Shown piece after piece: positions 15,827-22,933 of a stretch of DNA of 37,923 nucleotides (the first letter of the stretch is position 1; the number at the start of each line of letters is the position of its first letter). The position numbers and the translations under genes are program-made. The stretch covers positions 1-37,923 of the forward strand of contig DKJZ01000034.1 of assembly GCA_002454975.1 (NCBI GenBank), written 5' to 3'. The stretch is from Hylemonella sp. UBA6679. Its GTDB lineage: Bacteria; Pseudomonadota; Gammaproteobacteria; Burkholderiales; Burkholderiaceae_C. The notes under the pieces were generated by a model that was not told the origin of the DNA, did not search any database, and saw nothing but the letters and a program-made list of their open reading frames with translations.

Positions 15827-16954
15827 TCAAGCCGCGCCGATGTCAGGCACCAGGTGCGAGATGGGTTCGCCAGCTTTCAAAGCCGCCGTGAAGGCCAGCA
15901 TGCGGTCGATGGGCAAACGGGCACGCGGGATGAGCGCGGGGTCCACATGCACCTCGTTGCTGCCGTGCTCCAGCACATGGGCCACCCCTGCGAGTGAATT
16001 CATGGCCATCCAAGGGCAGTGCGCGCAGCTTTTGCACGTAGCGCTGTTGCCCGCTGTGGGTGCTTCAATGAAGGTTTTGCCGGGGTTGAGCGTGCGCAGC
16101 TTGTGCATCATGCCCTGGTCGGTGGCCACGATGAACTCGGTGGCGTCCAGGTTTTTGGCCGCGTTCAAGATGGCCGAGGTGGAGCCCACCGCGTCGGCCA
16201 AAGCCACCACAGCCGCGGGTGACTCGGGGTGCACCAACACTTTGGCGTTGGGGTGCTCCAGCTTCAAGGCTTCAAGCTCAAAGGCTTTGAACTCGTCGTG
16301 CACGATGCAGGTGCCGTTCCACATCAGCATGTCCGCGCCTGTTTCGCGCTGGATGTAACCGCCCAAATGGCGGTCTGGCGCCCACAGAATTTTCTGGCCA
16401 CGTCCTTTCAAGGCACGCACGATGTCCAGCGCGCAGCTTGAGGTGACCACCCAATCAGCCCGGGCTTTCACCGCGGCGCTGGTGTTGGCGTAGACCACCA
16501 CGGTGCGGTCGGGGTGGGCATTGCAAAACGCATCAAACTCGGCAATCGGGCAGCCTAAATCGAGCGAACAGGTCGCGTCCAAATCGGGCATGAGCACGGT
16601 TTTTTCTGGCGACAACATCTTGGCGGTTTCACCCATGAAACGCACGCCCGACACCACCAGGGTTTGAGCCGCATGGTCGCGACCAAAGCGCGCCATTTCC
16701 AGCGAGTCGCTCACCAAGCCACCGGTTTCTTCGGCCAGGTCTTGCAGGTCGGGGCTCACGTAATAGTGCGAAACCAGCACCGCGTTTTTCGCTTTGAGCA
16801 GGCCACGAATTTTGTCTTTGAGCGCTGCGCGCTCATGCAGCGTGGGCTCAGGCGGCACACGCGCCCAGGCCACATGGGTGTTGCACACGCCGCTCCGCTG
16901 GGGCTGCTCGTACTCAACATCAAAACGTTTCAATTCAGTCATGGCGTTGTTCAC
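15827..16954 (-). CDS. nadA: quinolinate synthase
   Basis: 375 residues. NadA condenses iminoaspartate (from NadB) with dihydroxyacetone phosphate to quinolinate, using a [4Fe-4S] cluster. Visible: VLVSHYYVSPDLQDLAEETGG, GVRFMGETAKMLSPEKTVLMPD, VVTSSCALDIV and the C-terminal CKSCAHCPWMAMN. The proposed GTG start overlaps the nadC stop by 4 bases (GTGA), matching the 4-base overlaps at the other junctions of this operon; ATG 16942 is the alternative. Last gene of an ABC transporter-DUF1854-nadC-nadA operon. Confidence 0.95.
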   Translation of the reverse strand: MNNAMTELKRFDVEYEQPQRSGVCNTHVAWARVPPEPTLHERAALKDKIRGLLKAKNAVLVSHYYVSPDLQDLAEETGGLVSDSLEMARFGRDHAAQTLVVSGVRFMGETAKMLSPEKTVLMPDLDATCSLDLGCPIAEFDAFCNAHPDRTVVVYANTSAAVKARADWVVTSSCALDIVRALKGRGQKILWAPDRHLGGYIQRETGADMLMWNGTCIVHDEFKAFELEALKLEHPNAKVLVHPESPAAVVALADAVGSTSAILNAAKNLDATEFIVATDQGMMHKLRTLNPGKTFIEAPTAGNSATCKSCAHCPWMAMNSLAGVAHVLEHGSNEVHVDPALIPRARLPIDRMLAFTAALKAGEPISHLVPDIGAA

Positions 16955-17832
16955 AGGTCGGCAAAGCGCATGGAAAAATCCACCGCCTTGATGTCTTTGG
17001 TCAAGGCACCAATCGAGATGCGGTCCACCCCGGTGGCAGCAATCTCGCGCACGGTGCGCATGTTCACGCCGCCCGATACCTCCAGCACCGCACGCCCCGC
17101 GTTCATGGCCACCGCGGCACGCATTTGCTCAAAGCTCATGTTGTCGAGCAACACCATCTTGGCGCCAGCTTGCAGGGCCACCTCGAGTTGCTCAAGCGTT
17201 TCGACTTCAATTTCCACAAAGTCGGCTTGGGGCGCCACGGCAGCTGCGCGCGCCAATACCTCGCGCACACCACCGGCTGCGGCAATGTGGTTTTCTTTGA
17301 TCAAAATCGCGTCGTACAAACCAATGCGGTGGTTCACCCCACCGCCCGTGCGCACCGCGTACTTTTGCGCCAGGCGCAAGCCCGGCAAGGTTTTGCGGGT
17401 GTCCACAATCGAGGCGCGGTTGCCCGGCACATCTGCAATGGCTTGCACATACAGATTCGTTTGCGTGGCCACGGCGCTCAAGCACTGCATGAAGTTCAAG
17501 GCCGTACGTTCCAGCGTCAAGAGTTCACGCGCCAGGCCGGTGATTTCCAGCACCACGGTGTCGGCTGCACACATCTGGCCCTCAGCCACATGCCAGGTGA
17601 GTTGTGCACTGGGTGCGCACAGGGCTTGCGCGGCCTCCACCCAGGGGCGGCCGCAAATCACCGCACTTTCGCGCGCCAAAATGCGGGCGTGGGCACGGCG
17701 ATCCGGGTCAATCAAACCGGCCGTCAAGTCGCCGTGCAAAACATCGGCGCCCACATCTTCGGTAAGCGCGCGTTGGGCATCTTCCTGGGCCAATTGCGCC
17801 AAGGCAGCAGGTGAAAAATCAAAACGGCTCAT
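16951..17832 (-). CDS. nadC: nicotinate-nucleotide pyrophosphorylase (carboxylating)
   Basis: 293 residues. NadC converts quinolinate and PRPP to nicotinate mononucleotide and CO2, directly after NadA. Family blocks: NFMQCLSAVATQT, DTRKTLPGLRLAQKYAV, GGGVNHRIGLYDAILIKENH, and EVETLEQLEVALQAGAKMVLLDNM. The ATG overlaps the stop of the upstream DUF1854 gene by 4 bases (ATGA), so its translation is probably coupled to that of a cyanophycin-associated protein. Confidence 0.96.
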   Translation of the reverse strand: MSRFDFSPAALAQLAQEDAQRALTEDVGADVLHGDLTAGLIDPDRRAHARILARESAVICGRPWVEAAQALCAPSAQLTWHVAEGQMCAADTVVLEITGLARELLTLERTALNFMQCLSAVATQTNLYVQAIADVPGNRASIVDTRKTLPGLRLAQKYAVRTGGGVNHRIGLYDAILIKENHIAAAGGVREVLARAAAVAPQADFVEIEVETLEQLEVALQAGAKMVLLDNMSFEQMRAAVAMNAGRAVLEVSGGVNMRTVREIAATGVDRISIGALTKDIKAVDFSMRFADL

Positions 17833-18296
17833 TTGAAACGGTCCAGAATTTTTTTGCTCTCGCGGCTCAACTTGCCGGTGTCGCGGATCAGAAATTGAAT
17901 GCCATGCGAGTCGGTGATAAGCAGCGCCGTGGCTGACAAGCGGCGGATGTCTTCCTCGCCCTTAAGCACAAACTGCGTGGTACCGCGGTGGGTGCGCACC
18001 GTCCAGGTGCTGGGCATGGAAAAGCTGGTCACGCCGGTGATGGCTTCGATCTCGGGCATGAACTCGCGGCCCTCCAAGGCCTCGCGTATCAAGTCTTGCG
18101 CAGGTTGCGCCACACCCTTGAGGTCATTGATCCACACAGCCTCGTGGCCATCGGTGTCCATCAGGGCAATGCCTTCTTCGGGCGACTGAATCGGAAAGGC
18201 GCGCACTGGCAGCACGCCTTCGAGCACCTGGCCGTCGTGGGTGAGCACGAGCTGGCCAAAACTGTTTTTGCGCAAGTCGATGTGTTGCTGGCTCAT
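17829..18296 (-). CDS. DUF1854 family protein (cyanophycin-associated)
   Basis: 155 residues, soluble, no signal peptide. The sequence fits DUF1854: a C-terminal block with RRLSATALLITDSHGIQFLIRD and a final helix (SRESKKILDRF), and WINDL near residue 55. Public annotation names this family as cyanophycin metabolism-associated because it sits with cphA and an ABC transporter; its biochemical role is unknown. Here it is sandwiched by 4-base overlaps between that ABC transporter gene and nadC. The steady coupling suggests it works with the transporter, perhaps as a regulatory subunit (inference). Confidence 0.85.
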   Translation of the reverse strand: MSQQHIDLRKNSFGQLVLTHDGQVLEGVLPVRAFPIQSPEEGIALMDTDGHEAVWINDLKGVAQPAQDLIREALEGREFMPEIEAITGVTSFSMPSTWTVRTHRGTTQFVLKGEEDIRRLSATALLITDSHGIQFLIRDTGKLSRESKKILDRFK

Positions 18297-20605
18297 ACAG
18301 CCTCCTTGCTCACCGCGGGGCTCACGGTGATCACTTTGGGCGCAGCGTCATCCAAATCCACGTCCATGTTGCGGGCCTGGGCTTGGTAGAGGTTGTAGTA
18401 CGCACCTTCCAGGGCCATGAGCGCATCGTGCGTGCCCTCTTCCACCACCTGCCCGCGGTCGAGCACCACCAAGCGGTCGGCACGTTGCAACGTAGAGAGC
18501 CTGTGCGCAATGGCAATCGTGGTGCGGCCTTGCACCAGGTTTTCCAAAGCTTTTTGAATTTCTTTCTCGGTCTCGGAATCGACCGAGGCGGTGGCCTCGT
18601 CCAAAATCAAAATGCGCGGGTTGATGAGCAAGGCACGCGCAATGGAAATGCGCTGGCGCTCACCGCCCGACAAGCCCTGGCCGCGCTCGCCCACAATGGA
18701 GTCGTAGCCCTGGGGCAAGCGCAAAATAAATTCATGCGCATGCGCCGCACGCGCAGCGGCCATGATGTCGTCGCGGCTGGCATCGGGCTTGCCGTAAGCG
18801 ATGTTCTCGGCAATCGTGCCGAAGAACAAAAACGGCTCTTGCAGCACCAAACCAATGTGGCGGCGGTAGTCGGCAATGGGGAGCGAGCGCACATCCACGC
18901 CGTCGACCCGAATCGCGCCTTCAGACACATCGTAAAAACGGCAAATCAGATTCACCAGCGTGCTCTTGCCCGAGCCGCTGTGACCCACCAGGCCAATCAT
19001 TTCGCCAGGCTCAATGGTGAGGTTGATGTTTTTGTTGACCTCGCGGTTGCCGTAACGGAACCCCACATCCACCACCTCAATGCGGCCTTCGACCCGCTCT
19101 AACTTCACGGGATTGACCGGCTCTGGCACCGAGGACACGTGGTCCAAGATGTCAAAAATACGCTTGGCCGCCGAGGCTGATTTTTCGGTGTGCGAGACGA
19201 TGCGGCTCATCGAATCGAGCCGGCCGTAAAAGCGGCCGATGTAAGCAATGAAGGCCGTGAGCACACCCACGGTGATTTGGTCGCGCGAGACCAGCCACAC
19301 CCCAAAACCCCACACCACCAGCAAGCCCACCTCGGTCAAAAACGACACGCTGGGCGCAAACAGCGACCACACGCGGTTGAGCCTGTCGTTGACTTGCAGG
19401 TTGTAACGGTTGGCATCGGCAAAGCGCGCGGACTCGCGCTTTTCTTGCGCAAAGGCCTTGACCACCCGAATGCCAGGAATGGTGTCGGCCAGCACGCTGG
19501 TGACCTCGGACCACACACGGTCAATGCGCTCAAAACCAGTTTGCAACCTGAAGCGCACCGCGTGGATCATCCAAATGATGAAGGGCAGCGGCAGCAAGGT
19601 CACCAAGGCCAGGGGTGGGTTGATGGAAAACAAAATCGCTGCGGTCATGAGCAGCATGAGCACATCGGTGAAAAAGTCGAGCAAATACAGCGACAAAAAC
19701 ACATTGATGCGGTCGCTCTCATTGCCGATGCGGGCAATCAAGTCGCCAGTGCGCTTGCCGCCGAAATACTCCAGCGACAGACTGAGCAAATGGTTGTAGG
19801 TGGTGGTGCGCAAATCCGCGCCGATACGCTCAGACACCAGCGCCAAGATGTAGGTACGCGCCCAGGTCAGGCACCAGGCCAGCACCGCCGCACCCAGCAG
19901 GCCGCCCAAATAGAGGCCCACTTTCATGGGGTCGATGGGCTTGCCGTTTTGGTAGGGAATCAGCACCTCGTCCATGAGCGGCATGGTCATGTAAGGCGGC
20001 ACCAAGCTGGCTGCGGTGCCCAAGAGGGTCAGCACGAACCCCCAGATGAGCTGGGTTTTGTAGGGCTTGGCAAAGCGCCACAGGCGCAACAGCGTCCAGG
20101 TGGACGGCGGGGTGTGGATGACCTTGGTGCAAATCGGGCAGACATCGGCATCGGGGTCGAGCGGCGACTTGCAACTGGGGCACACGCCTGCAGCCCCCAC
20201 CATGGGCTCAAAGCCGCTGCGGTGCTCTTGTTGCGCGCGGAACTGCTCGGCCACCCGCAAAGCCTGCAGGTTGTGCCCCAGCGTGAAGCACCAATGCGCC
20301 AAGCGGCCGCTGGGGTTGCACAGGGCCAGGTGGCCCACGCCAGCGTGGTCGTGGTGGGTCAAACTCAGCTCGGGGCTCATGGCCCAGGCTTGCCAAGCAC
20401 CAGGGTCGGCACCGGGTTGGCAGCTCAACACACGCTGGTTGGTGATGGCCAACAAGCCCTGGCCAAAGCGCAAACGCTCATCCAGGTCAACGGACAAGGT
20501 CGCCAGCACGTTCTCACCCGCATGCAACTGTTTTTGCAAGGGCAACTGCCAAACCTCATCCAGATCCTTGATCAGCGCGTCTTGCGCGGGCGTTTGCGGT
20601 GTCAT
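18293..20605 (-). CDS. ABC exporter with N-terminal PH-like region and zinc ribbon (cyanophycin-associated)
   Basis: 770 residues, inner membrane. Residues about 30-125 resemble a bacterial PH-like domain (LAITNQRVL, later GVGHLAL). A zinc ribbon follows with Cys142, Cys145, Cys156 and Cys159. A six-helix exporter membrane domain covers about 185-490, and the ATPase domain ends the protein: Walker A GHSGSGKS (541-548), signature LSGGERQ (645-651), Walker B RILILDEATASVD, H-loop AHRLS. All catalytic motifs are intact, so it is an active half-transporter expected to homodimerise. The substrate is unknown. Families of this architecture travel with DUF1854 and cyanophycin synthetase, and cphA' starts divergently 150 bases away. 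It heads the operon with DUF1854, nadC and nadA. Confidence 0.9.
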   Translation of the reverse strand: MTPQTPAQDALIKDLDEVWQLPLQKQLHAGENVLATLSVDLDERLRFGQGLLAITNQRVLSCQPGADPGAWQAWAMSPELSLTHHDHAGVGHLALCNPSGRLAHWCFTLGHNLQALRVAEQFRAQQEHRSGFEPMVGAAGVCPSCKSPLDPDADVCPICTKVIHTPPSTWTLLRLWRFAKPYKTQLIWGFVLTLLGTAASLVPPYMTMPLMDEVLIPYQNGKPIDPMKVGLYLGGLLGAAVLAWCLTWARTYILALVSERIGADLRTTTYNHLLSLSLEYFGGKRTGDLIARIGNESDRINVFLSLYLLDFFTDVLMLLMTAAILFSINPPLALVTLLPLPFIIWMIHAVRFRLQTGFERIDRVWSEVTSVLADTIPGIRVVKAFAQEKRESARFADANRYNLQVNDRLNRVWSLFAPSVSFLTEVGLLVVWGFGVWLVSRDQITVGVLTAFIAYIGRFYGRLDSMSRIVSHTEKSASAAKRIFDILDHVSSVPEPVNPVKLERVEGRIEVVDVGFRYGNREVNKNINLTIEPGEMIGLVGHSGSGKSTLVNLICRFYDVSEGAIRVDGVDVRSLPIADYRRHIGLVLQEPFLFFGTIAENIAYGKPDASRDDIMAAARAAHAHEFILRLPQGYDSIVGERGQGLSGGERQRISIARALLINPRILILDEATASVDSETEKEIQKALENLVQGRTTIAIAHRLSTLQRADRLVVLDRGQVVEEGTHDALMALEGAYYNLYQAQARNMDVDLDDAAPKVITVSPAVSKEAV

Positions 20606-20755
20606 TGAAGTGATCTTAAATATGCCGCCATTCGGCTCGGTGCGGTGCCACCGGGTTCCTGATGGTCATCAAGCCCCCCGCCAACTACCGTGTAATATGT
20701 CCTGTTCACAGATCAGGATGCGCTAAGCATACGTTGACGCGACCAGCCCAGTCTC
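20606..20755. promoter_or_regulatory. divergent control region between the ABC transporter and cphA'
   Basis: Both operons must start here. On the plus strand TAATAT (20693-20698) could be a -10 box but lacks a good -35. Downstream are two small dyads: CCTG-N9-CAGG (20701-20717) and ATGC-GCTAA-GCAT (20718-20730), possible operator sites. On the minus strand TAAGAT lies about 8 bases before the transporter ATG. No recognised regulator motif is assigned. Confidence 0.35.
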
Positions 20756-22930
20756 ATGAAGAAGAAAAATTTTGAAATCTTGCGGGTAACCCACCTCAGT
20801 GGCCCCAGCATTTGGACCTACCAACCCATCATTGAGGCTTGGATCGATCTCGGGGAGCTGGAGGATTACCCCTCCAACACCATCCCCGGATTTTACGAGC
20901 GATTGACGGGCATGCTCCCCAGCCTGGTTGAGCACTACTGTGGCGTGGGTGAACGCGGCGGCTTTTTGCAGCGCCTGCGTAACGGCACCTGGACCGGCCA
21001 CATCATGGAGCACGTCTGCCTGGAGCTGCAAAGCCTGGCTGGCATGCCTGTGACTTTTGGCAAAGCCCGCGAAACCGATGTGCGCGGCGTGTACAAGGTG
21101 GTGTTTCGCACCGACCAAGAACAGGTAGGCCGCAAGGCGCTTGAGCTGGGCAAAGCATTGGTCTTGGCCGCCATCAACGACGAACCCTTTGATGTGGCCG
21201 ATGCGGTCGAGCAGCTGCGCCGCCGCATCGACCGCGACTACCTGGGCCCCAGCACCGCGCACATTGTGCGGGCGGCTGAAGAAAGCAAGATCCCGTTCAT
21301 CCGCCTCAACGACGTCAACCTCGTGCAGCTGGGCTATGGCGCCAAACAGCGCCGCATCTGGACGGCCGAGACCGACGGCACCAGCGCCATTGCTGAAGAA
21401 ATTGCCAGCGACAAAACCCTGACCAAAAGCTTGCTGGCTGCCGCCGGTGTGCCAGTGCCCGAGGGCCAGGAGGTCGACAGTCCCGCGCAAGCTTGGGACG
21501 TGGCCCAAGACATCGGCCTGCCAGTGGTGGTCAAGCCCAGCGACGGCAACCACGGCCGCGGCGTGTTCACCGACCTGCGCACCCGCGAGCAGGTAGAAAC
21601 CGCCTTTGTTGGTGCTGAAAAAGAAGGCAGCAGCGTGATTGTGGAGCGCTACGTGCAAGGCCAGGCCTACCGACTCTTGGTGGTGGGCAACCGCGTGGTG
21701 GCTGCCAGCCGCGGCAAAACCATCACGGTGCAGGGCGACGGCCACAGCACCGTGCTGCAGCTCATTGAAGACCAGATCAACAGCGACCCGCGCTGCGGCT
21801 TTGAGGCGGAGTTTCCACTCTCACCCATCCGCCTGCACCGCGAGCCCATTGTTCAGCTCGAGCTGCAGCGCCAGGGCTACAGCGCCGAATCTGTGCCGCC
21901 AGCGGGTCAAACCGTGTTGCTCAAGCCCCATGGCGACCTGGCTTACGACTGCACCGACGAGGTTCACCCCGAAGTCGCCCGCATGGCCACCTTGGCAGCC
22001 CGCGTGGTGGGCCTGGATGTGGCGGGCATCGACCTGGTGGCACGTGACATCACCCAGCCCCTGGATGTGCAGCAAGGCGCCATCAACGAGGTCAATGCGG
22101 GCCCGGGCCTGCTCATGCACATCAAACCCATGGAAGGCCAACCGCGCCCCGTGGGGCAAGCCATTGTGGACCACCTCTTTGCGCACGCCGAACAAGGGCG
22201 AGACTGCCGCATTCCGGTGGTGGGCATCACCGGCAGCCAGCACACCACCCGCATTGCCCGTTTGGTGGCCTGGCTCATGCACATCAATGGCAAGCAAGTG
22301 GGCATGGCCTGCCAAGATGGCTTCTTCCTCGACACCCGTTTGGTGGACCCCAAACCAGCGGTGAACTGGGAGGCGGGTCAGCGTGTGCTGATCAACCGCT
22401 CGGTCGAAGGCGCCGTGTTTGAACACAACCAGCACGTGATCCTCACCGAGGGCCTGCCCTACGACCGCTGTTTGGTTGGCGTGGTGACCGACATGCACTC
22501 GGACCACGACCTCACCCCTTTCTACATCAACACCGCCGAGCACCACTTCAACGTGGTGCGTACCCAAGTCGATGTGATCTTGCCCCAAGGCACGGCTGTG
22601 CTCAATGCAGCTGATGCCCAAGTGGTGGAAATGGCCGAGCTGTGTGACGGCAAGGTGATTTTTTACGCGCTGGACGGCACCCTGCCAGCCATCACCAGCC
22701 ACCGCGAGCAAGGCGAGCGCGTGGTCTTTTTGAATGCGCAAGACATTGTGCTGGCCCACGGCCAAGAAGAAACATCGCGCATTCCCTTGAGCTCGCTCAA
22801 GCCCAGCAAAGCCGACAAGCCTGAGATGGTCATGGCCGCCGTGGCCGCCGCCTGGGCTTTGGGCATCAAACCTGAGTTGATCGGTGCGGGTTTACGCACC
22901 TTCAACGCCACCCCTTCTAAATCGTACTGA
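20756..22930 (+). CDS. cphA': cyanophycin synthetase-like protein CphA' with degenerate Mur-ligase ATP site
   Basis: 724 residues. It is homologous to CphA downstream. An N-terminal domain (1-170) and an ATP-grasp domain (about 190-480) look intact (AKQRRIWTAETDGTSAI, VVVKPSDGNHGRGV, EVNAGPGLLMH). In the Mur-ligase-like domain the P-loop expected as TGTNGKTT reads TGSQHTT (492-498): one residue is missing and the lysine is gone. The protein also stops about 130-160 residues short, without the Mur C-terminal domain. In CphA the ATP-grasp domain adds Asp and the Mur domain adds Arg, so this paralogue should not add Arg by the normal route. A cphA'-cphA pair is known from Cupriavidus. It lies 3 bases upstream of cphA. 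Confidence 0.9.
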   Translation: MKKKNFEILRVTHLSGPSIWTYQPIIEAWIDLGELEDYPSNTIPGFYERLTGMLPSLVEHYCGVGERGGFLQRLRNGTWTGHIMEHVCLELQSLAGMPVTFGKARETDVRGVYKVVFRTDQEQVGRKALELGKALVLAAINDEPFDVADAVEQLRRRIDRDYLGPSTAHIVRAAEESKIPFIRLNDVNLVQLGYGAKQRRIWTAETDGTSAIAEEIASDKTLTKSLLAAAGVPVPEGQEVDSPAQAWDVAQDIGLPVVVKPSDGNHGRGVFTDLRTREQVETAFVGAEKEGSSVIVERYVQGQAYRLLVVGNRVVAASRGKTITVQGDGHSTVLQLIEDQINSDPRCGFEAEFPLSPIRLHREPIVQLELQRQGYSAESVPPAGQTVLLKPHGDLAYDCTDEVHPEVARMATLAARVVGLDVAGIDLVARDITQPLDVQQGAINEVNAGPGLLMHIKPMEGQPRPVGQAIVDHLFAHAEQGRDCRIPVVGITGSQHTTRIARLVAWLMHINGKQVGMACQDGFFLDTRLVDPKPAVNWEAGQRVLINRSVEGAVFEHNQHVILTEGLPYDRCLVGVVTDMHSDHDLTPFYINTAEHHFNVVRTQVDVILPQGTAVLNAADAQVVEMAELCDGKVIFYALDGTLPAITSHREQGERVVFLNAQDIVLAHGQEETSRIPLSSLKPSKADKPEMVMAAVAAAWALGIKPELIGAGLRTFNATPSKSY

Positions 22931-22933
22931 GCC

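Noticed and set aside
16664..17836. 390-codon plus-strand reading frame opposite nadA and nadC
   Set aside because: Ser/Arg/Ala-rich shadow; both minus-strand genes are certain.
19190..20608. 472-codon plus-strand reading frame opposite the ABC transporter
   Set aside because: Same shadow pattern (His/Gln/Arg-rich, no domain); the minus-strand transporter has every ABC motif.
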